Part shown: positions 1-10,834 of the stretch, piece after piece
Position numbering within the stretch: position 1 is the first letter of the stretch
Layout: every line of letters begins with the position of its first letter
Assembly: GCF_001625195.1 (NCBI RefSeq)
Contig: NC_054390.1
Coordinates: forward strand, 62,001 to 126,000
DNA length: 64,000 bases
Source: Drechmeria coniospora
Taxonomy: Eukaryota > Ascomycota > Sordariomycetes > Hypocreales > Ophiocordycipitaceae
Reading direction: 5' to 3'
Notes under the pieces: generated by a model
Databases searched by the model: none
The model's input: only the letters and a program-made list of their open reading frames with translations
What the model was told of the DNA's origin: nothing
Translations under genes and position numbers: made by a program

Positions 1-2
1 AC

Positions 3-1058
3 GACGACGAGCAACAGGCCATCCGCAGCATGAAGGCCGACGCGCACGCACAGGGCAAGGGGGCCGAGGACGATGAATATTGCCTGTCCGACACCGAGTC
101 GGAGGCTAGCTTCGCGGAATCCGACGACGTGGCAAGCGACGACGGCGACGAGGACGACGCGAGATACTTTGCCGCCGGCGACATTCCGGGGCTCGATCCC
201 GGTCTGCTTGACGAGCCCTACGTCGTCACGCAGCCTGCCCTGGACGACGTGAGGGAGAACTTTTACCCCGTCGAGGAGGATAAGGATGACGAGCACCTCT
301 GCTCCATGGGTCTCGGGGAGGTGTACGCCTCGAGCGGCATCCGCCGCCGGTTGGCCCACGGCCTCGTCCACGAGGTGGATTGGGCCTTATTTGAATTCAC
401 GGATTCGCGGCCGCCGGGCGACAACGAGATGCCCCGAGCGTGCGGAAGCGGCGACGGACGTTTGAAGCCGGCCGACGGCAAGGCGGACGCGCCCGTTCTA
501 CGACCGACCAGCGTCGTCCCTTCGTCCTCCCTTCCCGGCATGGCCGTGCAGTGCATGGCGCGGACGAGCGGGCTTCGGACGGGCCAGATCCTGCCGGCGT
601 TGACGAGCGTCAAGATTTACGGGCGCCAGACGCCGAGCCACACGTACCAAGTCACGAGCCAAGCGTCGGGAACGGAGCGGAGCGACGGCGAGGGTGGCGC
701 GCCCATCGGCACGCCCGGCGACAGCGGCGCATGGATCGTCAATCGCCACGACGGACGGCTGTGCGGCCACGTGCTGGCATGGAGCCAGAGGAAGCGAGTG
801 GCCTACATCTGCCCCATGGACGTCCTCCTGCTCGACGTTGCCGAGACGGTCAAGGCAAAGGAGATTCGGCTGCCGGGCGGCGCTCCGGTCCCCTGCTGCG
901 GCGACGAGCCGGTGGGCCGGACGGCGGCGGCGGACGATGAGGCGGCACCGTCGACGAACGTGGACGAGGCAGCGTGGTACGGAGAGGTTTCGCCCTTTGT
1001 CTTTGGTCGGCTCGAGGACTCTAGCTTTGGCAGGAGCTGTAGGATCGGCCTCCACTGA
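3..1058 (+). CDS. GDSG-motif trypsin-like fungal protein, 3' part of gene
   Basis: The reading frame is already open at the left edge (first complete codon at 3), so the gene starts outside the window. The visible 352 codons end with TGA at 1056-1058. The N-terminal ~85 residues are very acidic (runs of D and E). The middle part contains [11 protein letters not shown], and then comes [11 protein letters not shown] followed by LCGHVLAWS and [14 protein letters not shown] followed by a glycine/alanine-tryptophan stretch is the serine-nucleophile signature of chymotrypsin-fold (S1-like) peptidases. Large uncharacterised fungal proteins often carry this kind of C-terminal domain. The histidine and aspartate of a catalytic triad were not identified with confidence, so peptidase activity is an inference. 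No introns are visible. The next gene is convergent, and a minisatellite separates the two. Confidence 0.75.
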   Translation, partial: DDEQQAIRSMKADAHAQGKGAEDDEYCLSDTESEASFAESDDVASDDGDEDDARYFAAGDIPGLDPGLLDEPYVVTQPALDDVRENFYPVEEDKDDEHLCSMGLGEVYASSGIRRRLAHGLVHEVDWALFEFTDSRPPGDNEMPRACGSGDGRLKPADGKADAPVLRPTSVVPSSSLPGMAVQCMARTSGLRTGQILPALTSVKIYGRQTPSHTYQVTSQASGTERSDGEGGAPIGTPGDSGAWIVNRHDGRLCGHVLAWSQRKRVAYICPMDVLLLDVAETVKAKEIRLPGGAPVPCCGDEPVGRTAAADDEAAPSTNVDEAAWYGEVSPFVFGRLEDSSFGRSCRIGLH

Positions 1059-1159
1059 GCGAAGGAAGGACGACAAGGAAGCATGCATTGCCGGCCAGTG
1101 TAGCTGGCGTCGGTGGAATTGGATCTGGCGGCATTGGCCAAGAGCGCCGTCTGACGTTG

Positions 1160-1992
1160 TCACGGCCATGTTGGGTCGTCCCTCGGGCCGAGGATGCGTC
1201 CCTCGGGACAGGCTGATGCGTCTCTCGGGCCAGGGAGGTTGAGACACGGCATGTGTATTGTTTTGATAGCAGCAATCACATAAAAGTCATCTTCCCAATT
1301 TTCGTCACGCTCCTGGCGGCTATATTGGCTCATTCCTCGGGCCAAGGAGGATGCGTCCCTCGGACGAGGGAGGTTGAGATACGGCGTGTGTATTGTTTTG
1401 ATAGCAGCAATCACATAAAGTCATCTTTCCAATTTTCGACGCGCTCCTGGTTGCATATGGCGGCCATGTTGGCTCGTCCCGAGGGATGCATCCCGAGGGC
1501 CAGGCGGATGCGTCCCGAGGGCCAAGGAGGATGCGTCCCGAGGGCCAAGGAGGATGCGTCCCAAGGGCCAGGCAGATGCGTCCCTGTGGCCAAGGAGAAT
1601 GTGTCCCTCGGGCCAGGCGGATGCGTCCCTCGAACCAAAGCGGATGCGTCCCTCGGACCAAGGCGGATGCGTCCCTCGGACCAAGGAGGTTGGCACACGG
1701 CGAGTGTATTGTTTTGATAGCAGCAATCACATAAAGTCGTCTTCCCAATTTTCGTCGCGCTCCTGGCGGCTATACTGGCTCGTTCCTCGGGCCAAGGAGG
1801 ATGCGACCCTCGGGCCAGGCGGATGCGTCCCTCGGGCCAGGCGGATGCGTCCCTCGGGCCAGGCAGATGCATTCCTGTGGCCAAGGAGAATGCGTCCCTC
1901 GGGCCAAGGCGGATGCGTCCCTCGAACCAAAGCGGATGCGTCCCTCGGACCAAGGAGGTTGGCACAAGGCGAGTGTATTGTTTTGATAGCAA
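1160..1992. repeat. minisatellite containing copies of the neighbouring gene's 3' end
   Basis: This block is built mainly from a ~22-bp unit of the type ATGCGTCCCTCGGGCCAGG. It is interrupted at about 1265-1320, 1390-1455 and 1705-1770 by a longer segment that begins TGTATTGTTTTGATAGCAGC and runs into the complement of the last codons and stop of the CCDC25-like gene. The authentic copy lies at about 1975-2045. The array abuts that gene's stop codon directly. Open frames across it on both strands are products of the repeat, not genes. Confidence 0.93.
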
Positions 1993-2988
1993 TCACATAA
2001 AGTCGTCTTCCCAATTTTCGTCGCGCTCCTGGTTGCTCATGGCGGCCATGTTTTCTTCGGTAAAGAGTTTGTCGTAGGCGTGATCCTTTTGCCACTTCTT
2101 TTCCTTCCACTCCTGCGCCTGCTTGGCCTCTTCCTTCCTCTGCGTCAAGCACGTTAGGGGGCGGTTCACGGCGGCGACGGCGACGGCACTGACCCGTTGC
2201 TGCTGGGCGTCCTGCTCCCGCCGGCGGAGCATCTTGAGGCGTTCGTCGCGCTCGAGCTTCAGGTCCGGCTTCTTCTCGACCTTGGTCTTGTTGAGCCGGT
2301 TGACGATGGGGTTCTCGCGCTGGGCGACGAGGACACGCTTGACCTGCCGGTCGTCAGCCGGGGCGGTCGGGGCCGGGAGAGGGGTTCGTTCGGCATCACC
2401 TTGCGGGGGTCCTTGAAGCTCACTTGGCCGACATCCATGGAGCCATCCTTTTTGAGGTTCGACCAGGGCGTGTAGATGACGGTGATGTTGTCCTTTTTGT
2501 TGCCTTGGAGGACGGCTTCAGCACGAGACGCGACGGGTTCGGGCGTTTGGATCACGGGGGCACGGAACCTTCGATGGAGTTGGCCTTTGTGAGCTGAGCG
2601 AGGTCGGCGACGAGATCGGCCGGGAGGGCATCCCAGGATTGGCCCTCTTGCATGCGGAGGTAGATGTGGGCGCTCGAGAGCTTATCCACGTGGAACTGGC
2701 ACGGCGTGTGAGCTGGCGAGAGGAGGCGAGGCGAGACGGGTGCATTCGTACCCTGCGACGATGAGCACGACGGACGGCACGACGGACGGAGGGAAGGCTT
2801 GCCAGATGTCCTCCTCCCACCCGTACTCTATCAAGTCCTCATCTGGCATGCCGAGTAAGACGTGCTGGTTCGGCAAAGGGCACGAGGGGGACGAATGCTG
2901 CTCGGGAGCACTGACTCTCAAACTTGTCCTTGCCGACGTAGATGAAGGCCGAGGGCTCGACGACGGTGGAGGTGTAGTAGTAGACCAT
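1993..2988 (-). CDS. CCDC25/Jlp2 family protein (NFACT-R/DUF814 domain)
   Basis: Six coding segments were assembled by hand on the minus strand: 2988-2916, 2842-2803, (2752), 2695-2569, 2503-2400, 2343-2194 and 2139-1993. They total 642 nt (213 aa), the same size class as human CCDC25 (208 aa). Diagnostic stretches in order are [75 protein letters not shown], a lysine-rich coiled coil, and the C-terminus NWEDDFM. Known family members carry an NFACT-R-like RNA-binding fold. The yeast relative is Jlp2, and a DNA-sensing membrane role has been reported for the mammalian protein. Introns are 50-73 nt with CTNA(C/T) branch sites. One junction needs two consecutive introns (separate entry). The final coding segment has been duplicated downstream. 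Confidence 0.9.
2696..2802 (-). other. twin-intron arrangement inside the CCDC25-like gene
   Basis: Family conservation requires the tryptophan of EEDIW to be joined directly to FHVDK. No single GT-AG or GC-AG intron does this. Two consecutive introns do: a GC-AG intron 2802-2753 (donor TG/GCAAGC, acceptor CGCAG), one retained G at 2752, and a GT-AG intron 2751-2696 (donor GTACGA, branch CTCAC, acceptor GCCAG). A one-nucleotide exon would almost certainly need stepwise splicing, as in spliceosomal twin introns. A sequence error is the alternative. Confidence 0.55.
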
Positions 2989-4240
2989 TTCCGGTCTCGA
3001 GCAGATGGCAAGCGACAATGGGGGGGGGGGGGGGGGGGGCAGCGACTCGCGTGCCGTCTGTCGCCACTTGTCCTGCTGATGCTGCTGATGATGATGCTGA
3101 TGATGATGATGATGATGCTGCTGTTGTTGCTGCTGGTCGTTTGGCTTCTTTGCCACCGAGGCGGAGAGGAGGAGAGGTTGTGCAGGCAAGCACGATCCGA
3201 GGTGGTGGAGAAAGTGTACATGGCCGCTAACGGACGATAGGGGCGCAGGCGCGGGGCACGCAGGTCGAAGGTGTCGACGGCGATGGCCTCCAAGTACCGA
3301 GCACGCACGTGATTATCAGGCGGTGATTGATTTTCACGGCCAGGACCGACGGATGTTCCGGCGTCGACGAGCAACAAGGCCCAGCTCGACAACGGATAAC
3401 AATGCACGACGGCATCGCCGATGATGAGATGCTTTTGGCGCATGGGATGCTTTTTTTCCGATGGTGCGAAACGACGCATCAAAACGACGCATACTCGCCG
3501 TTCCATGCCAGCAACCTGTGCCAATGGTGAGCGTCGGCCCAGGCTCCCGGGTAGGCAGGCCATGGGCCTGTAGGTGGCCTGGACTTGGGGGAGCAAGCGC
3601 TGTAGGGATCATTAAGTGCACATGTACGGAGTACGGAGCTATTATAGGTACTTGATGCAAGTATGTGCTGTAGGACTGTATTCAGTCACTACCTGGTACT
3701 TGAGCACTGTAGATGCCACTATAAGTACAGTAGCTGTACGGTGTACATGTGCTTGCATGTATTTCTCGTCCATGTTGGTGCACTTGTACCCCGTAATGCT
3801 CCGTACCGACGTGCATGTAGACGCAAGTACTCGCATGTACATTCGTATCAACAAGGTCAAGGCCATCTTGGGCACAGCACGGAATACAGGGCGGTGGAAA
3901 CGGAGACGGGCGCCGGGTGATGACAAGTACCTGGAACTACATGGCATCCGCCGTAGAGTACTCGGCAACGATGCGCAGGTACAAGCAGCTACAGCAATGC
4001 ACGCTCATGCAACGAAGCACATCCTCACCAGGTGAAGGGTCTCCGTGAAGGGCCTCCATGGGATGCGGTGTAGCGCGACGGGAACGGAGACAACGGCGCA
4101 CGAGGTGCAATGAACTGCTCGGCACAGGCGTGCATGTACGTGCAAGCAATCAATCTACCCTCATCGACCAGGCAAAGGGCATCCTCGGGGTACAGCGCCG
4201 TGCGACGGGAACGAGACGAGCGTGGTGCAGACAAGTAGTT
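2989..4240. other. intergenic; poly-G run and TGATGC microsatellite, no gene seen
   Basis: This is the upstream region of the CCDC25-like gene. It contains an uninterrupted run of 20 G at 3020-3039 and an imperfect TGA/TGC trinucleotide repeat at about 3075-3142. From about 3610 onward the DNA becomes rich in GTAC words. Long open frames here (for example across 2682-3596) are low-complexity and show no recognisable domain. Confidence 0.6.
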
Positions 4241-4890
4241 GTACAGGCCCTCGGAACTGCGTGCACGAGTGACGGTCCGTACGGGCAAGTATTACTTGTA
4301 CATATTTGCAGCATTCATGTACTGTAATACTGGGAACTGCGTGCGCGAGTGATGGCCCGAACTGTCCCGGTACTTGTACTTGTACTTGTTTCTCGCAGTA
4401 TTCATGGAAGTAAGCACAGTACTTGTACTTGCTTGCAGTATTCATGTACTGTAATACTGGGAACTGCGTGCGCGAGTGATGGCCCGTACTCGCCCCGTAC
4501 TCGTACTTGTCCTTGCTTGCAGTATTTACTTAATATTACAGTACTTGGAATTGCGTGCACCAGTGATAGTCCGTACTCGCCCCGTACTCGTACTCGAACT
4601 TGCTTGCAGTATTCAGGTAATACTGTACGGAGTAATATTACTCGGAACTGCGTGCACCAGTGATGGCCCGTACTCGCCCCGCACTTGTACTTGTACTTGC
4701 TTGTGTTGGTATTCAGAGATGGTCCGCACAGTACTCGCCTCGTACTTACAAGTCCTTGTATTCGCTTGCGCGCGAGTGATGGCCCGTACTCGCCCCGTAC
4801 AAGTACTTTTACTTGCAGTATTCATGTGCTGCAATACTGGGAACTGCGTGCGCGAGTGATGGCCCGTACAAGTCCTTGTACTTGCAGCAT
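4241..4890. repeat. tandem repeat, irregular 90-130 bp unit
   Basis: About six degenerate copies are headed by GGAACTGCGTGCGCGAGTGA, followed by TGGCCCGTACTCGCCCCGTA, strings of TACTTG, and CAGTATTCATGTACTGTAAT. Copy starts are near 4254, 4330, 4460, 4550, 4645 and 4848. No coding capacity was recognised. Confidence 0.8.
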
Positions 4891-4940
4891 TACTTATCCC
4901 AAGCACAGATGAGCTTGTCCAAGTACGGAGCACCGAGGCG

Positions 4941-5016
4941 CTTGACAAAAGTAACGATTCAGCTTTGGTGGCGCTACTCCTATAAATTGCATCGACATTT
5001 TTGCCACCCCACCATA
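4941..5016 (+). repeat. hairpin repeat, copy 1
   Basis: A copy of a ~75-bp dispersed element. Its left arm resembles TTGACAAAAGTGACGATTCA, its centre resembles TTTGGCAGCGCTACTCCTAC, and its right arm resembles AAATTGAATCGACATTTTTG followed by CCACCCCACC. The two arms are imperfect reverse complements (about 19 of 22 positions in the best copies). This copy is forward. Confidence 0.85.
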
Positions 5017-5205
5017 GCACCTGGTACGGGGCACCAAGTACACTGTCATGCTCGGTGGAGGCAAATACAGGCACATGTACTGTACATGCACCGCACATGC
5101 ACCGTAGTGGTACGGAGCGCATCGACTGCCACTGGTACAATGTCCCATGCCGTGCAGGCAAGCAAGCAAGGAATAAGTGGTTGTACAAGTACATCCACTC
5201 GTACA

Positions 5206-5278
5206 GTGGGGTGGCAGAAATGTCGATTCAATTCGTAGCAGTAGCGCTGCCAAAGCTGCATCGTCACTTTTGTCAAGT
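5206..5278 (-). repeat. hairpin repeat, copy 2
   Basis: Reverse-orientation copy of the ~75-bp hairpin element. It starts with the complement of the GCCACCCCAC end and finishes with CACTTTTGTCAAGTG. It lies 190 bp from copy 1 in inverted orientation. Confidence 0.85.
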
Positions 5279-6570
5279 GACTGTACGCCCGCATGAGCAG
5301 CCGTGAACGCGCATGCACGAGGACTGCATAATTCGTGCTGCAAGGGTATGGCGCCGGCCTCGCCGTGGACCCGAGTCTCGACGTCGCGCCGATTGTTCGG
5401 CGGATGGAGATGGTCGTTGGAGGGTCCAGGTCGATCTCGAGGCTAGATCTAGAACGCAGGCATACGTAAGAGCACCTCGCCGCGGCCGCTTCTCGGGCTC
5501 TGCAGGCACTGGTCGCCGGGAGGTTTGGCGGCCGAGAGGCGCTGAAGGGAAAAAAGGTTGGCGGCCGCGGCGGTCGCCAAGGCGAAGGCATCGGACCCTG
5601 GCCGACGGCGCCTGGTCTGGAGCTGAAGGCCAGCGCTAGGCTCGGGGGCCCCCCCCAGCTGTCGTGGGTGCGCTAGGCCGCTGGGACTCGGGAGTCGGGA
5701 CGGCTGCTAGGGAGGCACCAAGGCGAGGTGCAAGTACCCGCATGTACAGGCGCGCCGCAGGGTACGCCGACGAGAGGCTGTCGGTGGCGCGGGCGTTTGT
5801 GGCCCTCGTACCGGCACGGCCACGGCGCACCCACGAGGAACCTGGACGCTAACAGCTGCGCCGGCTCGCCCCCAACAGTCGCGGTGCGGGCGATGCTTGC
5901 GGTACATGGCGGTACATGGCGGTACACGACGCTACCTCCTAGTCCCCGTCGTCGACCACGACGGCGCAGTGCGCTCGCTCGCCGCAGACGTCCCGGAGGA
6001 CTCTCCCGCCGCGCCCGCTCCGACCTCGGCGGCGGCGACGGACTCGATTCGGAGGGAGTCATCTGCCCTCGCATCGGTTGCGCGGCCGAAGAATCATGCC
6101 CCTGGCCGGCACGACACCGTCCGGTACGCACGCATGGGGGGGGGGCCGCGCATGGGTCGCGCATGGGGTGCCAGGGTCGTCCCTGTGAAACGGCGAGGGA
6201 GACGGCGGGCCCAAGCCACTGCACGGAGTATTCCGCGCGGTTCCACCAGATCGAGGGACCCCCAACCCGCGCGTCCGGATCGGGGACCAAACTGGAACCG
6301 TAGGCGCTCCGAAATCCATCGGCGAGGCCATCGTCGCCACGTCGACGCCGCCGGACGCCTCCTCCAGGAGAGGCGAAGGATGCCGAGAGGGCTGGACGAG
6401 GCGGCGTGGGCTGCTGAGCATGGCGTGCGGAGGGGCAAACAGTACTGTAGGTGCGCAGGCATGGAGCAGGTGGATGCACACCAGCGACGGCACCCAAGTA
6501 TCGTTACTTGCAAACACGTGCATGTGCCGTGCGGCATGCGGTACAGGTACAAGCACCTGCCGTGCTGTAC
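5279..6570. other. GC-rich intergenic stretch, no gene supported
   Basis: Open frames on both strands overlap one another, are proline/arginine-rich and match no family I recognise. I see no consistent splice structure. Short poly-C and poly-G runs occur near 5650 and 6137. Confidence 0.5.
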
Positions 6571-6800
6571 AGTACGTGCACGGCACTGGACGGTGTAAGT
6601 ACAGCACTGGAAGGTACGAGTACAGCACTGGAAGGTGTGCAGCACTGGAGGGTGTACTTGCATCACTGGAAGGTGCAAGTACAGCACTGGAAGGTGTTTG
6701 GATCAGGTGTATGTACAGTACGTGCACAGCACTGGAAGGTGTACATCACTGGAAGATGCAAGTACAGCACTGGAAGGTGTTTGGAGCAGGTGTACTCCGT
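6571..6800. repeat. ~20-bp minisatellite AGTACAGCACTGGAAGGTG
   Basis: About ten imperfect copies of GTACAGCACTGGAAGGTGT are seen. A larger duplication (GGTGTTTGGA(T/G)CAGGTGTA) occurs twice, near 6690 and 6776. Confidence 0.85.
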
Positions 6801-6876
6801 ACATGTACACGCACGAGCACAAGCATTACGGTCCGGTTCGTGTATCCACCGTGTATCTGTACTCCGTACACGTACA

Positions 6877-6950
6877 GCGGGGTGTCAAAATTGTCGATGC
6901 AATTTGTAGGAGTAGCGCTACCAAGACTACATGGTCACTTTTGTCAAGTG
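6877..6950 (-). repeat. hairpin repeat, copy 3
   Basis: Reverse-orientation copy of the ~75-bp hairpin element. It runs from CGGGGTGTCAAAATTGTCGA to CACTTTTGTCAAGTGACTGT. Confidence 0.82.
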
Positions 6951-7247
6951 ACTGTACGCAAGTATCGCTGTGCTTTGTTGCAGGTGCCGTGACCAATGCT
7001 TTGCTGCGGCGGCGAAAACGTCTTGTACATGTACGCCGTGCCGTACCCCGTGCTGCGCTGCACACGCGTACAAGTACTTGTGTGCTTCAAGCGTCGGCGG
7101 GTCAAGTGACTCGATTCAGCTTCGTCGGCCTCGCCATCGCCCCTTCTCTGCCCATCGACGGAACACCTGTCCTCACCTCTCGCCTCTCGATGGCCAGCTC
7201 GCCATGGATCCGGCCGACGGCCGACGCTCCCGTCCTGCCGACCCCCC

Positions 7248-7325
7248 GGATGCCTCCTGTCGAGCGGATGCTCTTCGTCGAGCGGATGCTCTTCGTCGAG
7301 CGGATGCCTCCCGTCGAGCGGACGC
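7248..7325. repeat. 18-bp minisatellite at velvet gene 3' side
   Basis: Four copies of an 18-bp unit (GTCGAGCGGATGCTCTTC) end about 25 bp from the stop codon of the velvet-domain gene. Confidence 0.85.
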
Positions 7326-7350
7326 CCTAGGCGGCGAGGGCCCGACGCCG

Positions 7351-7879
7351 TCACGGGCCAGGCGGCGGGGGAAATCCTGCTCGACCAAGGCTCCTCATGA
7401 GGGCCTGCTCGTCCGACGCTGAGCGGGCGGCCTGTCAGTCCGACGTTCACGAGAAGGGACGAGGTGTGCGACGACCTACATGGACTCTCGGCTGCCGTCT
7501 CGGCCGCCGACGCGCGGATCGGTCGCGTCTGGACCTGGCCGACGAGCACGGCGCCGGCGGCGCCGGCGGGGGCGACGTGGTAGACGTCGACGCGGATGAC
7601 AAAGGTGCCCTCGCGGGCGATGCGCAGGTCGGCAAAGGCAAAGACGAGCGTCGAGGGGCCCGCCTCGCCGCTGCCGCCCAGCTCGAGTCGGCTCGCGGCC
7701 TTGGTGCCGTCGAGGTCGGCGTCGACGACGGCGCCCTCCTCGTCGACGAGGACGACGGTGGCGAAGTGGTGGCCGGCGTCGGCGTCCGAGACCGAGTGCC
7801 GCACGACGACGGGCGGGTACAGCCGTCGGCCGGTCTGCACCCGGCTCGGCGGTTGGACGCTGACGTCGAGGTCTGCCAT
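7351..7879 (-). CDS. small velvet-domain protein
   Basis: Velvet proteins are fungal regulators of development and secondary metabolism with an NF-kB-like DNA-binding fold. The model has exons 7879-7480 and 7418-7351 (155 aa). The intron 7479-7419 has donor GTAGGT, branch CTGAC and acceptor CTCAG, and it shifts the frame to end at a TGA at 7353-7351. Velvet-like stretches are VSVQPPSRVQ, PPVVVRHSV, FATVVLVDEEG, LVFAFADLRIAREGTFVIRV and VGQVQTRPIRA. The ending is short, so the protein is little more than the domain. It differs from canonical VeA, VelB and VosA as I remember them and may be a divergent member. An in-frame ATG at 7969 exists, but a TATA box only 9 nt upstream of it argues for the ATG at 7879. 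Confidence 0.72.
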
Positions 7880-7977
7880 GAGGGCGAATCCGAATCCGGG
7901 CTGTCTTGGTTGCTGCCGATGCCGTCGCTGGCGAATCTTGGTGGCCGGCAGCAGGATGGCTATCGGCATCGTCCCCC

Positions 7978-7983
7978 TTTATA
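7978..7983 (-). promoter_or_regulatory. TATA box of the velvet gene
   Basis: TATAAA reads on the minus strand about 100 nt upstream of the preferred ATG (7879) and 9 nt upstream of an earlier ATG (7969). The spacing favours transcription starting downstream of the earlier ATG. Confidence 0.45.
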
Positions 7984-9625
7984 GCGCACGTCGACAGGCA
8001 GGGCCGGATGGTCGTGCCCGCCGCCGATGGTCGTGGATGCCGTCGACGTGGCTCGCAATCGCAGACGGCAGGGTCAGGCGGACATGTTCGTCACGTCGTG
8101 TCGTGATGCGGAAGCAGCCGTCGAGCGCGCGTGTCCAGAAGGCCGATATTCGTCGCCGCGGGACGACCACGGTCGACGGGTCGACGGACAGGGTGGGCTG
8201 CCTCGCGCGTCCGGGCGAATGGGGATCCGAAGGTGAGGCTGCCTGCGGTGAAACTTTGCACCTCGTTCGAGGCAAGAGTCGTTCTCTCGCCGCGTCGATC
8301 GAGGGGAGACGGGAGCCGGTTGGACGATCGAGGATGGATGGGCTGTGCGACGAGCATCTCGCCTCGACCGGCGGCGAGGCGAACTCGGCCTTTTTACGTG
8401 CACCCGATCGACGGGCGTGCCGCCGACCCTGGCGATCTAGTCCCCTTTGCTCGCACCGTGGGAGCGCGAGGAGGCATCCGCCACCGGCGAGCTGGGCGAG
8501 GCTACGAGGCGACGCCAGGGGGGGGGCCGGGGCGGTCCAATGGCGAGCCGTACCCGGCGAGGAGGCTGCCGCTGCTGCGAGGTACCCTGTACGGCACGCC
8601 GTCGCCTGCGGGGGGGCGGCGACGAAGGTATACTGTACTTGCTTGCATGGGGACGGTGGGCGGAACGGGGAGAGCGAGATAATAGATCCCAACCCAGCGC
8701 AGCGGATCGGGAGATCCCGAGCGCCGCGGTGAATGGGGGGGGGGGGGAGCGAGCAATCAAACAGGACCCCGCCGGCCGAAAATTTAGCCGGCGCCTTCTC
8801 TGCACGCTGTTGCCGCTCGCCGACGCCGCCAATGCGGTACCGGTACGTACCGCGCAGCACGGAGTGCCAGCCTCGCGGGCGTACCTGTACATGCCGGTAC
8901 TTGGGTTGTGCCATATGATGGACATGTGCGAATGGCACTTGGCGTTTGACACAGAGTACAGTAAGTATGTGCTGCAAGTACGTACTGTACTCGGTCGAGT
9001 ACTCGGGTGGACAGTGCGTGCAAGACCCCTACAGCAATCCTGTACTTGCCAGTACAAGCAGACCACACCCAAGTACAGGTGCTCCTTGCCATGTGCGAGT
9101 GTTGCAGCGTGCAAGTGCCGTACATGTACTGTACGGAGCACAGTACTCCGTACAAGTATACGCAAGTACTCCGTACTGGTAGTTGCAATTATCACAGTAC
9201 CAGTAAGTACTTACAGTGCAATGCACAGGTGCATGCGCCGCAGAAAGTACAAGTTGGTAATTATTACGTACTGTACGCAACAAGTGCCGAACCAGGCAAC
9301 CGTCACTGTTGCAGTACTTGCATCATGTACAGTACTGCACTTGCTCTGCACAAAAGGTGTACTTGTCATGAGTACTGCACTTGTAGTAATGAATAACCAC
9401 TCCGTATTCCGTACTCTACAACTGCTGCACATGCAATAAGCACTTCAATAGTTGGACTTGCCGGTGGGTGTCCTGGCATGTGATGGAGTCTCTGCTCTGC
9501 TTGTACCGGTACCTGTCGTGGCTTCTTTGCCGCACTCAGCACTCAGCACCCAGCACTATTCTGCACACCTACAGGCTACCACTGCATGTACCGTACATGT
9601 ACTTGCTCGCATCAGTGCACGGTGG
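7984..9625. other. intergenic, no gene supported
   Basis: The first ~800 bp are GC-rich with overlapping meaningless frames. They include a ~13-nt poly-G run near 8735. From about 8830 onward the DNA is GTAC-rich, with many TACTCCGTAC-type words. Confidence 0.5.
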
Positions 9626-9697
9626 CTCGACAAAATTGACGATTCAGCTTTGGCGGTGCTGCTCGTACAAATTGCATCGACATTTTTGCCACCCCGC
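9626..9697 (+). repeat. hairpin repeat, copy 4
   Basis: Forward copy of the ~75-bp hairpin element, from CTCGACAAAATTGACGATTC to CGACATTTTTGCCACCCCGC. Confidence 0.85.
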
Positions 9698-10455
9698 TGT
9701 CGGTGCTGCTCGCATCTACGCTTGTACCGTACATGCAGGATGATGCGTACGAGGTACCAATGCCGCTCGTCGTACTGGATGACAAGTACTTTTACATTAT
9801 TCCTGCGTCACGGAGCTTCCGCATGGATGTCTTGGAATGTACAGTAAATGCAAGTATTGCAACTAATAGAGCCTAATAGGGCCTCTGGCCTGCTTGTACC
9901 GTGGCGGTTTCTCAGCACCAAGTGCCCTGCTCACCTGTACATGCACTTGCTCGCATCAGTGTACCGTACAGTGCATGTATGTACTAAGGCGCTTGCTCGC
10001 ATCCACTGTACTTGGGCTCGTGCTGCACGTGTAGGTGCTTCGGGTGCTTCAGGTGCTTCAGGCGTACAGGTACATGCAAATGCTTGTGCAAACGGTGCAT
10101 CCTCCGCACGAACCGTGGCACCAGACGGCGATGCTGCCACGGCCGTGCCCATCGCCAGCCCCCCGACGGCTCGCAGCTGGGCAGCTGAATATTTCTTGGC
10201 GAGGCGATCGCGTACTCCGTGCCGGTGATCTGGACTTGACCGGCGGCAGGGAATGAGTGGCCTGCGCCTGAGCATGTGACGTCTTGGTGCGGGGGTGCCA
10301 GGGTCGCCGTGACGGGAGCAATCTGGCCGCCGAGCGTCGGATGCGCCGTCGGCTGCGCATCAAGATGGCCCAACGAGGGCATTTCGGAGCATCGGAACGG
10401 AGTGCTGGACGAGCAAGTAAGCACTGTACATGTACATGTACTTGCTGTACAGTCG

Positions 10456-10657
10456 TTTGACAAAAGTGACAATTCATTTGGTTGTGCTATAGAACCTAGT
10501 GGCGGGATGGCAAAAGTGTCGATTTTGCAGTGCAAGCAACACTCTGTAGCGCTGCCAAAATCGAGTCGTCACTTTTGCCTACAGGCAGTGACAGTACCAG
10601 TACGGAGCAAGTATGGAGTACAGCGCAGGGGAATCGACACTTTGCCACCCCACTATA
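10456..10657. repeat. composite cluster of hairpin repeats, copy 5
   Basis: Three pieces of the hairpin element lie together: a left-arm fragment at 10456-10482, an almost complete reverse copy at 10501-10579, and a right-arm fragment at 10630-10657 (GAATCGACACTTTGCCACCC). The arrangement suggests insertion of one copy into another, or local rearrangement. Confidence 0.75.
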
Positions 10658-10690
10658 CGTACAAGCAAGTACATGCACAGCGAACGGACG

Positions 10691-10790
10691 AATACTGACA
10701 TGTAGTGTAGGTGTATACTGACATGTAGTGTAGGTGTATACTGACATGTGGTGTAGGTGTATACTGACATGTAGTGTAGGTGTATGGTAC
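10691..10790. repeat. 23-bp tandem repeat
   Basis: Four near-perfect copies of TACTGACATGTAGTGTAGG plus GTA in tandem. Confidence 0.9.
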
Positions 10791-10834
10791 TGACATGTAT
10801 GTGTGTATGCATGCTTGTACCGTCACTGGTCCGC

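Noticed and set aside
2682..3596. 304-codon minus-strand open frame
   Set aside because: It runs through a CAT/poly-G microsatellite and crosses the true CCDC25 exons in part. Only the [14 protein letters not shown] piece is real coding sequence.
7880..7969. Start of the velvet gene at the ATG at 7969
   Set aside because: A TATA box lies only 9 nt upstream of that ATG, so it would probably not be transcribed. The added 30 residues are Q/R-rich and unlike velvet N-termini.
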